Source: JACVRW01 sp963814095 (lineage in GTDB: Bacteria > Actinomycetota > Thermoleophilia > Solirubrobacterales > Thermoleophilaceae). From it: a stretch of 64,000 nucleotides of DNA. Both the position numbers and the translations under genes were made by a program. The stretch spans positions 228,356-292,355 of the forward strand of contig CAWFBT010000005.1 of the NCBI GenBank assembly GCA_963814095.1, read 5' to 3'. Position 1 is the first letter of the stretch. Each line of letters starts with the position of its first letter. The notes beneath the pieces are model-generated. The model saw only the letters and a program-made list of their open reading frames with translations, was not told the origin of the DNA and ran no database searches. Positions 7,953 to 17,434 of this stretch are shown piece by piece.

Positions 7953-8879
7953 GCGAGCTGGATCAGCGCGACGCCCGCGAGCAGCAGGACGACGCCGGCA
8001 AGGCGGACCGGCGAGATCGTCCGCCTCGGCAGGCGCAGCAGGCCGTAGCGGTCGACGAGGACCGAGGCGACCTGCTGCCCTGCCACGGTGAGCGCGACGG
8101 TCGGCGCCACGCCGATCTCGGGGATCAGGACGAACACCGACGTCACGTAGGTGGCGCCGCAGGCGCCGCCGAGCCAGCCCCACCAGGGGACGGCTCGCAG
8201 GCGCGCGCCGGCCGGTCGCGGCGAGCGCCTCAGCGCGAGCAGCAGCCGCAAGGAGGACTGCCATCGCGGCGGTGGCGACCAGGAACGAGAAGGCGCCGAC
8301 CGTGATCGGCGCATCCACGTCCGCGCGCAGCTGCGCGTTCACGGCGCCCTGCACCGGCAGCACCGCCCCGGCGGCAAGGCCGGCAGCCACCCAGCCGCCG
8401 CGGTTGCGCAGAGCGCCGTCGAGCGATTCGCCACCGGCCTGCGCGCGCACGATCATCCAGGTGGCGACGACGATCGCGACCGCACCGGCCAGGGCGGACG
8501 GGCCGAGCGGCTCACGCTCGACGCCCAGCCAGCCCGAGCCGTCGAGCAGGAGCGAGGCGGCCATCTGGCCGGCTATGAAGAGACCGACGGCGACGAGCGC
8601 GCCAAGGCGCGGGAAGAGCAGGATGCCGGCCGTGATGTAGACGGCGCTGCCGATCCCGCCCCACAGGTGCGCGGGCTCTGCGTCCGCCAGCGCACCGAAG
8701 GCGCCGAGCGTGCCGACCACCGCCGTGAGCGCGAGCAGCAGGCCCGCGCCGATCGCGAGCTGGAGCGTGGACGCGCCGATCGGGCTGCCGACGGCACCGG
8801 ACAGCTGCACGTTGGCGCCCGCCTGGAGCGCCAGGAGGCTGCCGACAACGAGGAGGAAGGGGATCGCGAGGGCTTCCAT
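7949..8879 (-). pseudogene. YdcZ/DUF606-type DMT transporter, interrupted by a frameshift
   Basis: The N-terminal half (MEALAIPFLLVVGSLLALQAG, QLSGAVGSPIGASTLQ) and the C-terminal half (RAVPWWGWLGGACGATYVTS, VAPTVALTVAGQQVASVLVD, ending LAGVALIQLA) together make a complete ten-helix YdcZ-type transporter. They lie in different frames. The switch occurs between about 8220 and 8262 and fits one extra base near the GCTGCTGCTCGCGCTGAGG stretch. Expression is probably controlled by the divergent TetR gene, whose operator lies between them. Relatives are small-molecule exporters; the substrate is unknown. Either a sequencing indel or a decaying gene. Confidence 0.8.
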
Positions 8880-8902
8880 GTGGAGACCGTCCGGTTCGTG
8901 AG

Positions 8903-8926
8903 CTAACTTGACTCTGGTCAAGTTAG
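8903..8926. promoter_or_regulatory. TetR operator between divergent transporter and regulator
   Basis: Perfect inverted repeat with 10-base arms CTAACTTGAC and GTCAAGTTAG around TCTG. It ends one base before the TetR ATG at 8928 and lies 24 bases upstream of the transporter start at 8879, so a dimer bound here would control both divergent genes. Confidence 0.82.
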
Positions 8927-8927
8927 C

Positions 8928-9548
8928 ATGCACCGTCGCGATCTACCCACAACAGGCCCGCCCCCCGAGCGCGCGGACGCTCGCCGCAACCGCCTGCTCA
9001 TCCTCGAAGCGGCCGCCGAGCTGATCGGCGAGCACGGCTTCGACCAGGTCACGATCGACGACATCGCGGCGCGCGCAGGTGTGGCCAAGGGGACCGTCTT
9101 CCACCGCTTCGGGAACCGCGCCGGCCTCGCGGTCGCCCTGCTCGACGAGCGCGAGCGGCGGCTGCAGGACAGGCTGCTTCGCGGCGCACCACCGCTCGGC
9201 CCGGGCGCTTCACCGGGGGAGCGCCTGATCGCCTTCCTCCGCGCACTGATCGACTTCACCGACGAGAACGTCGACCTGCTGATCGTGAGCGACTACGACG
9301 AGCCGGGGGGCCGCTACCGAACGGGCGCCTACGGCGCCTGGCGGCTCCACGTGGCCTCTCTGCTGGAGGAGCTGGGCGCGGGCCGCCGCGCCGCCGCGGG
9401 CCTCGCGGACACGCTGCTGGCCCCCGCGGCCGCCGACCTGATCCGCCACCGCCGCAGCGAGCAGGGCGTCGCCCGCGCTCAGATCAAGCGGGAGCTCGAG
9501 CTGGTGGGGCGGGCGCTCATCGCAGATGCCTTCGCGGGTCTCGCGTAG
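8928..9548 (+). CDS. TetR/AcrR-family transcriptional regulator
   Basis: A 206-residue repressor. The N-terminal DNA-binding domain reads RNRLLILEAAAELIGEHGF, DQVTIDDIAARAGVAKGTVFHRFGNRAGL, the classic TetR helix-turn-helix. The C-terminal helical ligand domain is divergent, so the inducer is unknown. It is divergent to the YdcZ-type exporter and has a 24-base palindrome directly before its start codon, the usual regulator-exporter arrangement. Its 3' end overlaps the proposed start of the next gene. Confidence 0.9.
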   Translation: MHRRDLPTTGPPPERADARRNRLLILEAAAELIGEHGFDQVTIDDIAARAGVAKGTVFHRFGNRAGLAVALLDERERRLQDRLLRGAPPLGPGASPGERLIAFLRALIDFTDENVDLLIVSDYDEPGGRYRTGAYGAWRLHVASLLEELGAGRRAAAGLADTLLAPAAADLIRHRRSEQGVARAQIKRELELVGRALIADAFAGLA

Positions 9549-11256
9549 CGTCCGTACCTTGAGTCGCGCCGCTTGGCTCACCCCCTCGGAGCTCCGTATC
9601 GGCCTCGGCTGCATGCGGCTCGCGAGCGACGAGTCCGCGCTCGAGACGATCCGCACCGCGGTCGACGCGGGAATCACGGTCTTCGACACCGCCCGCGCGT
9701 ATCCCGACAACGAGCGACTCCTCGCGCGCGGCCTACGCGAGGCAGGGACGGCTCAGGGCACACGGGTCGTGACGAAGGGCGGCATGACGCGGGCAGAGGG
9801 CCGCTGGATCCCGGACGGGCGCGCGAAGGCCATCCGGGCCGACTGCGAGGCGAGCATCGCCGCGCTCGACGGCCTGCCGATCGACCTCTACCTCATCCAC
9901 GCACCCGATCCCAGGACGCCCTGGCGGACGTCGGTTCGAGCGCTGGCGCGGCTCCTCGACGAAGGGCTCGTGGAGCGCATCGGGCTGTCGAACGTCAACC
10001 GCCATCAGCTGGACGAGGCCCTGGAGCTCGCGCCGATCGCGGCCGTGCAGGTGGGGCTCAGCGTGCTCGACGACCAGGCGCTGCGCGGCGGCGTCGTCGA
10101 GCGCTGCGAGGAGGCGGGCGTCACCGTGATCGCGCATTCGCCGCTTGGCGGCCCGCGCCGGGCCGGCGGCCTCGCGCGCCGGCCGCAGCTTGCCGAGATC
10201 GCCGAGGCGCGCGGTGCTACGCCGGCGGAGATCGCGCTCGCCTGGCTCCTCCACCTGTCCCCGACGCTCGCCGCGATACCCGGCGCCCGCCGCCCGGACG
10301 CAGCCCGATCCGCCGCCCGCGCGGCGACGCTCGAGCTCGACCCCGGCGAGGTCGCCGCACTCTCCGGCGAGCCTCGCACCGTCGCCCGCCGCGCTCGGCC
10401 TGTGGATGGCGCCGAGGTCGTCGTCGTGATGGGCATCCCTGGCGCCGGGAAGAGCCACATCGCCGAGGAGCATCGAGCGCGCGGCTATCTCCGCCTCAAT
10501 CGAGACGAGCGCGGAGGGTCGCTGCGCCAGCTCGCCGAAGCGCTCGACGAGGCACTGTCCTCAGGCGCACAACGGGTCGTGCTCGACAACACCTACCTGA
10601 CTCGCGCCTCGCGCAGCTACGTGCTCGAAACGGCGGCTCGGCACGGCGTGCCGGCCCGCTGCGTGTGGCTCGACACCCCCCTCGCGCAGGCGCAGGTGAA
10701 CATGGTCGAGCGGCTGCTCGAGACCTTCGGCCGGCTCCCCACCCCGGACGAGCTGCGGAAGGAGGCGAAGCAGCGCCAGGGCCTGCTGGCCCCCACCTCG
10801 CAGATGCGCGCGCTCCGCGAGCTGGAGCCGCCGGCGGCCGATGAGGGCTGGGCGGACCTGGAGCACGTCCCGTTCGAGCGCGCACGGCGGTCGGGCGGCC
10901 CGGGCGTCTTCGTGGGCGCCGCGGCGCTGCTCGAGCCCGGCTGGAGGGACCAGCTGGCGCAGGCCGCTCCCGATGCCCCTCACCTCGTCTACGACTGGAA
11001 CCCGGATGGGCGCCGCGAGACGCTCGACGCGGCCGCCACCGCCCTCGCCGCAGAGGTGACAGGACCGGTCGAGGCCGCGCTCTGCCCGCACCCCGCGGGC
11101 CCGCCCGTCTGCTGGTGCCGTCCGCCGCTCCCGGGACTCGTGCTCGCGTTCGCCCGCACGCATGGCATCGACCCGTCGAAATCGACGCTCGTGGGGTCGA
11201 CGCCCGCCCACCGAACGCTCGCCGCGACTCTCGGCGCGCGCTACGTCGCGGCCTGA
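9526..11256 (+). CDS. Aldo/keto reductase fused to a PNKP-like P-loop kinase and a degenerate HAD domain
   Basis: A 576-residue three-domain protein. Residues about 22-285 are an aldo/keto reductase with tetrad candidates Asp54, Tyr59, Lys84 (VVTKGG) and His125 (LIHAPD). Residues about 296-440 form a P-loop kinase: Walker A GIPGAGKS (303-310), then LNRDERG, VVLDNTYLTRASRSYV and GVPARCVWLDT, resembling the kinase domain of polynucleotide kinase-phosphatase. Residues about 458-576 look like a GmhB/HisB-type HAD phosphatase that keeps the zinc-loop pattern CPHPAGPPVCWC but lacks the motif I aspartates (VFVGAAAL), the CRKP lysine (CRPP) and the motif IV acids (VGSTPAH). The start at 9526 overlaps TetR; TTG 9559 is an alternative. 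Physiological role unknown. Confidence 0.8.
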   Translation: MPSRVSRSVRTLSRAAWLTPSELRIGLGCMRLASDESALETIRTAVDAGITVFDTARAYPDNERLLARGLREAGTAQGTRVVTKGGMTRAEGRWIPDGRAKAIRADCEASIAALDGLPIDLYLIHAPDPRTPWRTSVRALARLLDEGLVERIGLSNVNRHQLDEALELAPIAAVQVGLSVLDDQALRGGVVERCEEAGVTVIAHSPLGGPRRAGGLARRPQLAEIAEARGATPAEIALAWLLHLSPTLAAIPGARRPDAARSAARAATLELDPGEVAALSGEPRTVARRARPVDGAEVVVVMGIPGAGKSHIAEEHRARGYLRLNRDERGGSLRQLAEALDEALSSGAQRVVLDNTYLTRASRSYVLETAARHGVPARCVWLDTPLAQAQVNMVERLLETFGRLPTPDELRKEAKQRQGLLAPTSQMRALRELEPPAADEGWADLEHVPFERARRSGGPGVFVGAAALLEPGWRDQLAQAAPDAPHLVYDWNPDGRRETLDAAATALAAEVTGPVEAALCPHPAGPPVCWCRPPLPGLVLAFARTHGIDPSKSTLVGSTPAHRTLAATLGARYVAA

Positions 11257-11351
11257 TCCGCGGGGCAGCTCGGCGGGGATAGAGTCGCTTCGATCGTCCA
11301 GACCGGGAGCAACCCCGCTTCCGGGGCAAGCAGTTCCGAGAGGAGAACGCG

Positions 11352-11822
11352 ATGCGCAGAGCCGTGCGCCGTCACCTGTCGTACGCCAACGTAACCGCCA
11401 CCCTGGCACTGGTACTGAGCCTGACGGCCGGCGCCTACGCCGCCGTGCAGGTGACCGGGAAGAACGTGGTGAACGGCTCGCTCACCGGCAAGGACATCCG
11501 TCCCGAGTCGATCAGCGGCAAGCACGTTCGCGGCCTTTCGCTGAGCGACCTTCAGGACGGGCCCGGGCAGTACTACATCAAGCAATCCGCCCTCGCTCGG
11601 GGCACCGGACTGGCCGAAGCGACCGCCACGTGCAACGGCAACGACGCCATGATCAGCGGCGGCACGGTCGGCGGACTGGGGAGCTTCGTCCTGGGTAGCG
11701 GCCCCGACGGCATGAACCCGAACACCCAGACGGCCCGGAGCTGGACCGGAAGGGTGCAGGGCGCAAACGGCTCGTCACCGGTTCAGGTACAGATCGTCGG
11801 GCTCTGCCTGACCGTGCCGTAG
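11352..11822 (+). CDS. Secreted small protein of a lineage-typical family
   Basis: A 156-residue exported protein: basic N-terminus, hydrophobic signal (YANVTATLALVLSLTAGAYA), then VTGKNVVNGSLTGKDIRPESISGKHVRG, a run of short K/D-V/I segments. A C-terminal globular part contains two cysteines (ATCNGND and VGLCLTVP) that could pair. A GAGAGGAG ribosome site precedes the ATG. I know this architecture from many Solirubrobacterales proteins but not its function. The collagen-like protein at 27779-28561 has a related N-terminus. Confidence 0.75.
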   Translation: MRRAVRRHLSYANVTATLALVLSLTAGAYAAVQVTGKNVVNGSLTGKDIRPESISGKHVRGLSLSDLQDGPGQYYIKQSALARGTGLAEATATCNGNDAMISGGTVGGLGSFVLGSGPDGMNPNTQTARSWTGRVQGANGSSPVQVQIVGLCLTVP

Positions 11823-11845
11823 CCGCCGAGCGGCGCGCGCCCGCC

Positions 11846-13750
11846 CTAGCTCGTCGACTCCGCCTTCTTGCGCCGGCCGCGCCCGCCGCGCCGGCCGCGG
11901 CGGCGCCGGCGGCCGTTGTCCGAGGACTCGGCCGAGCCGTCGGCGCCGACGGCCAGCCCCTCGGGGGGGTTGACGAGCGTCGCCTGCGCCGCCTGGCGCC
12001 CGACCTTGTCGATCCGGACGAGCGTCTTCTCGCCCACGAGCGGGGCCGCGCCGAACACCGAGACGATGTAGCCGTCGAGCTTCGCGACGGCGTCGTCGTC
12101 GTTGTACATGTGCGGCTCCTCGATGTGGACGAGCACCTCCTCGCCCTCGCGGAACGGCAGCGCCCGCTGCTCGACGTCCTCGCGCGTGCCCTCGAGCACG
12201 ACCTCGAAGTGGTCGATCGGCAACGCCTCGGTCCCCTCGAAGTGGAAGTGCTTGCCCGTCTCCTGCTCGATCTCGTGGATCGGGCCCTCGACCCCGTGGC
12301 CGCCCACGAGGATCGACGCCACCGAGGGGTGGACGCGGATCAGAAACGAGGGCGACTCGGGCCGCTCGAGGGCCAGGTCGCGCAGCCAGCGGTCGACCTC
12401 GATCGCGACGGTCTCCTCGGACAGCACCACGCCCTCGCCCTCGCACACCGGGCAGGTCTTCGTGACGATCTCACGCACCCCGTCGGTCACGTTCTGGCGT
12501 GTCATCTCGACGAGCCCGAGCGGTGAGATCTCGACCACGTAGGTCTTCGTACGGTCCTCGTCGAGCGCCTTGCGCAGCGTCTTCAGCACGGCGTCGCGGT
12601 TGCGCGCCCGCGACATGTCGATGAAGTCGATGACGATGATGCCGCCGATGTCGCGCAGGCGCAGCTGGCGCACGACCTCATCGGCCGCCTCGAGGTTCGT
12701 CCTCGTGATCGTGTCCTCGAGCTTGGCGCCCCTCCCGCGGCCGGTGAACGAACCGGAGTTGATGTCGATGACCGTCATCGCCTCGGCGTAGTCGATCATC
12801 AGGTAGCCGCCGCTCGGCAGGTCGACGCGGCGCTTGAGCACCGACTGGATCGCCTCCTCGACCCCGTAACGCTCGAACAACGGCTCATCGGGGTCGTCGT
12901 AGGACTCGAGCCGCTCGAGCAGCTCGGGCGCGGTGCGGTTGAAGAAGGACTCGAGCCGGTGGTGCTGCTTCTTGTCGTCGACGATCGCCTTCTCGAACTC
13001 ACCCGAGAAGATGTCGCGCGCGACGCGCACGGACAGGTCCGCCTCCTGGAAGACCATCGCGGGCGCCGGGATGTCCTCGGCGCGCTTCTGCAGCACATCG
13101 TGGAGCTTGTGCAGGTACTTGATCTCGCGCTCGAAGTCCTCGCGGCTCGCGCCCTGCGCGGCGGTGCGTACGATCGCGCCGCCCTCGCCGAGGTCGGCCT
13201 TGCCGGCGGCGCGGCGCAGGCGGTCGCGCTCCTTGTCCTCGAGCCGGCGCGAGACGCCGACGCCCTCGCCCTGCGGCACGTACACGAGGTAGCGCCCCGC
13301 GATCGAGAGCTGCATGGACAGGCGCGGGCCCTTCGTCTTCAGCGGATCCTTGATCGCCTGGACGAGGATCTCCTGGCCGGGCTTGAGCAGCTCGGTGATG
13401 CGCTTGCCCTTCTGGCCGCGGCCACCGCGGCCGCGGCGCGCGACCTCCACGCCCGGGAAGACGACGTCGTCCGCGTGCAGGAAGCCGTTCTTGTCGAGGC
13501 CGATGTCCACGAAGGCGGCCTCGAGGCCGGGCAGGACGTTGTCGACCTTGCCCTTGTAGACGTTTCCGACGATCGAGCGGTTGCCCTTGCGCTCTATGTA
13601 GAGCTCGGCGACCCGCCAGTCGTCCTGTTGTGGTTTCTGATTTCTGTTACCGCGACCCTTCTTGGTGGCGCCGTTCGGGCTGCCCTCCGATTCGAGGATT
13701 GCGACTCTCGTTTCGCCACGGTCCACCGTGACGAGCAACTGCTTTCTCAA
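11846..13750 (-). CDS. rne: Ribonuclease E/G family endoribonuclease
   Basis: A 634-residue RNase E/G. An S1 RNA-binding domain near the N-terminus (IVGNVYKGKVDNVLPGLEAAFVDIG) is followed by the catalytic domain with Mg-binding aspartates in VIDINSGSFTG and IIVIDFIDM, then the zinc-link CPVCEGEG. A TRAM-like segment precedes a basic Gly/Arg tail (GRRRRRGRRGGRGRRKK) suited to RNA or degradosome contacts. It processes rRNA and initiates mRNA decay. It is the last gene of the mreB-mreC-mreD-mrdA-rodA-rne run, 20 bases after rodA. Its usual downstream partner rplU is displaced to the left edge. Confidence 0.93.
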   Translation of the reverse strand: MRKQLLVTVDRGETRVAILESEGSPNGATKKGRGNRNQKPQQDDWRVAELYIERKGNRSIVGNVYKGKVDNVLPGLEAAFVDIGLDKNGFLHADDVVFPGVEVARRGRGGRGQKGKRITELLKPGQEILVQAIKDPLKTKGPRLSMQLSIAGRYLVYVPQGEGVGVSRRLEDKERDRLRRAAGKADLGEGGAIVRTAAQGASREDFEREIKYLHKLHDVLQKRAEDIPAPAMVFQEADLSVRVARDIFSGEFEKAIVDDKKQHHRLESFFNRTAPELLERLESYDDPDEPLFERYGVEEAIQSVLKRRVDLPSGGYLMIDYAEAMTVIDINSGSFTGRGRGAKLEDTITRTNLEAADEVVRQLRLRDIGGIIVIDFIDMSRARNRDAVLKTLRKALDEDRTKTYVVEISPLGLVEMTRQNVTDGVREIVTKTCPVCEGEGVVLSEETVAIEVDRWLRDLALERPESPSFLIRVHPSVASILVGGHGVEGPIHEIEQETGKHFHFEGTEALPIDHFEVVLEGTREDVEQRALPFREGEEVLVHIEEPHMYNDDDAVAKLDGYIVSVFGAAPLVGEKTLVRIDKVGRQAAQATLVNPPEGLAVGADGSAESSDNGRRRRRGRRGGRGRRKKAESTS

Positions 13751-13770
13751 GGAAGTTTCCCTTCATATCG

Positions 13771-14943
13771 TCATAAGGCTTTCCCTGCAGCGGTTTCGCG
13801 CGCTTGCGCGTGTATCGACTGCAGGATCCCTATGGCCATCAATGTCGTCAGCACCGACGAGCCGCCATAACTCATGAGCGGCAGGGGGATGCCGGTGATG
13901 GGCATGATTCCGATCGTCATGCCCACGTTGACGAAGACTTGGAACATAAGCATGGCAGTGATTCCGCCTGCCACCAAGGCCCCATAGAAGTTCTTCGCCA
14001 TCGTCAGTGTTTTCAGCCCTCTCCAGATCAAGAGGGCGAACAGGGATAGAACCAGCGCCGCCCCCACGAATCCGAACTCCTCGCCCACCACGCTGAACAC
14101 GAAATCGGTGTGGTGCTCGGGCAGGAAGTCGAGCCGCGTCTGGGTTGAGTCGTCGCCACGGCCGGTCTTCCCCCCGGAGCCGATCGCCGTCAGCGACTGG
14201 TTGATCTGGTAGCCCTCCTCGCGTGGATCCGACGTCGGACTGAGGAAGGCGGTGAGGCGGTCCTTCTGATACGGCTTGAGCAGCTCGACGCCGGCCGCCG
14301 GCGCCGCCACAACCACCACCGCGATCGCCACCGCCGCGATGGCGGCGAGGCTCGCGAAGTGGGTCCACGGCGTACCGGCCACGAACATCACCGCCAGGAG
14401 GATCGCCAGGTAGACGAGCCCCGAGCCGAGGTCCGGCTGGGCGACCACCAGCATCGCCGGGAACAGCGCCAGCAGCACGATGCGGCTGGTGGTCTCGCGG
14501 TCGGTCAGGCGCCGCATGCGGTCGACCATGAAGGCCGACAGCGTCACGGCGAGCAGCAGCTTGCCGAGCTCCGACGCCTGGAAGTTGAAGAAGCCGAATT
14601 CGATCGCCCGTCGCGAGCCGCGCGCCGAGAAGCCGAGCGCGTAGACGGCCACGATCGAGGCGATCATGAACCCGTAGATCCCGAGCTTCCACTCGCGCAG
14701 ACGCGAGTAGTCGAAGCGGGAGAGCAGGAGCATGAGGACGAGCCCCACGCCCGCGTAGAGCGCCTGCCGGTAGGCGAAGTAGTTGGGGTCGCCGGGGATG
14801 TCGTCCTGGCTCGCCGTGCCGACCGTGTAGATGCTGGCGGCGATCAGGCCCAGCGTGGCCAGCAGCATGAGCGGGTCGATGCGCAGCGCGCGGATGCCCG
14901 CGTCGCGGAAGTCCCGGACCGGTGAGGAGGCGGAGGCGTCCAT
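13771..14943 (-). CDS. rodA: RodA peptidoglycan glycosyltransferase (SEDS family)
   Basis: A 390-residue polytopic SEDS protein with about ten helices. Diagnostic segments are FGFFNFQASELGKLLLAV, VVAQPDLGSGLVYLAI, LTAIGSGGKTGRGD, LPEHHTDFVFSVVGEEFGFVG, and the C-terminal GIPLPLMSYGGSSVL. It polymerises lipid II glycan strands during cell elongation together with the class B PBP encoded just upstream. Its ATG overlaps the mrdA stop by one base (TGATG at 14943). Confidence 0.93.
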   Translation of the reverse strand: MDASASSPVRDFRDAGIRALRIDPLMLLATLGLIAASIYTVGTASQDDIPGDPNYFAYRQALYAGVGLVLMLLLSRFDYSRLREWKLGIYGFMIASIVAVYALGFSARGSRRAIEFGFFNFQASELGKLLLAVTLSAFMVDRMRRLTDRETTSRIVLLALFPAMLVVAQPDLGSGLVYLAILLAVMFVAGTPWTHFASLAAIAAVAIAVVVVAAPAAGVELLKPYQKDRLTAFLSPTSDPREEGYQINQSLTAIGSGGKTGRGDDSTQTRLDFLPEHHTDFVFSVVGEEFGFVGAALVLSLFALLIWRGLKTLTMAKNFYGALVAGGITAMLMFQVFVNVGMTIGIMPITGIPLPLMSYGGSSVLTTLMAIGILQSIHAQARETAAGKAL

Positions 14944-16856
14944 CAGTCGGGCGCGTCTCCCCCGGCCACCAGCTGGTTCTCGTCCACGTTGAAGAGCTCG
15001 GCAAGGATCAGCCGTGCCATCGGGGCGGCGGTGTCGGCGCCGAAGCCGCCGGCCTCGTCGGTGACCGCCACGACGTACTGCGGGTTCGGGTAGGGGGCGA
15101 GCGCCACGTACCAGGACTGATCGGCGCGGCCCGGGCCCTTCTCGGCCGTGCCGGTCTTGCCGGCGATCTCGATCGGGAAGCCCTCGAACACGGCCGTCGA
15201 GGTTCCGCCCCCCTCGTTCGCGGCGCCGTAGAGCCCGTCGAGGATCGCCTGGCGGTTGCCCTCAGAGATGTTCGCCCGGCGGGCGGTGGGCGCCTCGAGC
15301 TGCTGCAGGGCGCGACCCGAGGCGTCCTCGATCCGCAGGCCGAGCCGCGGCTCGAGCACGCGGCCCCCGTTCGCGACAGTCGCGTAGGCCACCGCCATCT
15401 GCAGCGGGTTGGCGGCGATGTCGCCCTGGCCGACCGAGAGGTTGATGTTGTCCCCGACGGTCCAGGGCCGGTCGAAGAAGCCGCAGACGCCCTGCGCGAG
15501 CTCGGCGTCGGTCGCCTTCTTGCGGTCCTTGCAGCGCAGGTACTCCGCGTACCCGCGGTCGCGCCACTTGGGAGTCGGGATCCGCCCCGGCAGCTCGTCC
15601 GGCAGGTCGATCCCGGTCGAACGCCCGACACTGAGCCGGCGCATCCAGTGCTGGAGCAGGAGCCCGTCGGCGGCCGTATTCATGCGCTGGCCGAGTTGGT
15701 AGAAGAACACGTCGCTCGAGACGGTCAGCGCCTGGCGCAGCGCGATCGGCCCGAACACCGCATCGCCGGCGTTCTTGAACTCCTGGGTGCCGACCGTGAG
15801 CACGCCGGGGTCGTTGAGGACCGTGTCGGGCGTGATCACGCCTCCCTGGAGGGCCGCCACGGCGGTGATGAGCTTGAACGTCGAGCCGGTGGGGTAGCCG
15901 CCCTGGATCGCTCGGTTCGCCAGTGGTGCGTTCTCGTCCTTGCGCAGCCGCGTGTAGTCCTTCGAGAAGCGGTTGGGATCGAAGGACGGCGCCGAGCCAA
16001 GCGCGATCACCTCGCCGTTGTCGACGTCCATCACCGCGAAAGCGCCCTTGCCGGTGCCGCCCGCAAGCGCGTTCTGGCCCGCCTTCTGAACGTCGAGGTC
16101 GATCGAGAGGCGTAGCTGGCGACCCTGCTGAGGCGGGTCGTCGCGCAGCGGCCGGCTGATGTTCCCGAGCGCGTCGACCTCGACCTTGGTGGCGCCGTTG
16201 ACGCCGCGCAGGAAGCGGTCGTACTCGGCCTCGATGCCGGTCTGGCCGATGCGGTCGCCCATCACGACGCCGTTGTTGCGCTCGTCGTCGAGCTGCTCCT
16301 TCGTGATCTCGCCGACCGTTCCGAACAGGTGGGCGCCGATCTCGCCGTGTGGGTACTTGCGCACGAACTGGCGCTCGATCTCGACGCCCTTGAAGCGGTC
16401 GAGGCGCTCGAGCACGTAGGCCGCGACGGCGTCGGGCACGTCGCGCTTGACGGTCGCCGAGGAGAACGGCACCGCCCTCAGGTCGCGCTCGGCGCGCCGC
16501 TCGATGCGGGCGGGCTTCATGCGGAGGAGCTTCCCGAGCTGCTCGTAGACCTCCCGGCGCTTGTCGAGACTGTCGGGCATCTTGTCGGGGCTCACGACGA
16601 GCGCGAGCCCGCTGCGATTGTCGACGAGCACGTTGCCGTCGCGGTCGACGATCTCGCCGCGTGGCGCCTGCACCTTGATCTCGCGGACGACGTTGCCGCG
16701 CGCCTGCGCCTCGTACTTGTCTCCCGAGAGCACCTGCAGGTACCAGAGCCGGAAGAAGATCACCGCGAACGCCATCAGGGCGACGCCGCCGATCACGGCG
16801 ACGCGGAACGCCAGCTGGGGCGTCATGGTCGGGCGGCGCTCGTTGTCGAGGTACAT
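14943..16856 (-). CDS. mrdA: Penicillin-binding protein 2 (elongasome transpeptidase)
   Basis: A 637-residue class B PBP. One membrane helix lies at about residues 15-42, followed by the pedestal domain (APRGEIVDRDGNVLVDN). The transpeptidase domain has the nucleophile motif STFK at 325-328, SSD at 380-382 and KTGTAEKG near residue 565. It cross-links peptidoglycan in partnership with RodA. It overlaps mreD upstream and rodA downstream by single bases, so the shape genes are tightly coupled. Confidence 0.93.
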   Translation of the reverse strand: MYLDNERRPTMTPQLAFRVAVIGGVALMAFAVIFFRLWYLQVLSGDKYEAQARGNVVREIKVQAPRGEIVDRDGNVLVDNRSGLALVVSPDKMPDSLDKRREVYEQLGKLLRMKPARIERRAERDLRAVPFSSATVKRDVPDAVAAYVLERLDRFKGVEIERQFVRKYPHGEIGAHLFGTVGEITKEQLDDERNNGVVMGDRIGQTGIEAEYDRFLRGVNGATKVEVDALGNISRPLRDDPPQQGRQLRLSIDLDVQKAGQNALAGGTGKGAFAVMDVDNGEVIALGSAPSFDPNRFSKDYTRLRKDENAPLANRAIQGGYPTGSTFKLITAVAALQGGVITPDTVLNDPGVLTVGTQEFKNAGDAVFGPIALRQALTVSSDVFFYQLGQRMNTAADGLLLQHWMRRLSVGRSTGIDLPDELPGRIPTPKWRDRGYAEYLRCKDRKKATDAELAQGVCGFFDRPWTVGDNINLSVGQGDIAANPLQMAVAYATVANGGRVLEPRLGLRIEDASGRALQQLEAPTARRANISEGNRQAILDGLYGAANEGGGTSTAVFEGFPIEIAGKTGTAEKGPGRADQSWYVALAPYPNPQYVVAVTDEAGGFGADTAAPMARLILAELFNVDENQLVAGGDAPD

Positions 16857-17434
16857 CAGACCTCGAGGCCTCGGAGCCCGAGCGGGCCGGTTTCACGCGG
16901 CGGCCGCCGGCGCGCGCTCACCTCGAGCGGGTCGACCGCGAGCACGGGGCGGAGCAGGACGCGGCAGCCCCAGAAGACCGGCAGTGCCAGCAGCGTGTTG
17001 AGAAGGACGGTGACCAGCATCTCGCGCAGCACCAGCGGGCTGACCGTGGCGCCGACGTCGAGCATGAACGACACAGCGGCGAACGCGAGCACCCAGGCGC
17101 CCGTCGCGAGCGCCCCGACCGCGAGCGGCAGCAGGCCGTGGCTCGGGTCGCGCAGCTCGCGGAAGCGGCCGACGCCGTATCCGACGGCGGTGAGCACGAG
17201 CGACGACGCTCCCATCGTCGCCCCGCTCAGCAGGTCGAGCAGGAAGCCGGCCGCGAAGCCGACCGCGCAGCCGGACAGCGAGCCGGCGTAGTAGGCCACC
17301 GCCGCCACGACGAGCACGACTATGTCGAAGTGGCCGCCCAGGACCGGCATCTGACTCAGGGTCGAGAGCTGCAGCACCACGGCGATCAGGAGCAGGAGGG
17401 CGACGCGGATGAACGCGCCGGGCGTCAGCCTCAC
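16856..17434 (-). CDS. mreD: Rod-shape-determining protein MreD
   Basis: A 192-residue membrane protein with about five to six helices (IRVALLLLIAVVLQLSTLSQMPVLGG, VVLVVAAVAYYAGSLSG, VGFAAGFLLDLLSGATMG), matching MreD in size, hydropathy and position between mreC and mrdA. It is an integral component of the elongasome. It overlaps the mreC stop by four bases at 17431-17434. Confidence 0.9.
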   Translation of the reverse strand: MRLTPGAFIRVALLLLIAVVLQLSTLSQMPVLGGHFDIVVLVVAAVAYYAGSLSGCAVGFAAGFLLDLLSGATMGASSLVLTAVGYGVGRFRELRDPSHGLLPLAVGALATGAWVLAFAAVSFMLDVGATVSPLVLREMLVTVLLNTLLALPVFWGCRVLLRPVLAVDPLEVSARRRPPRETGPLGLRGLEV

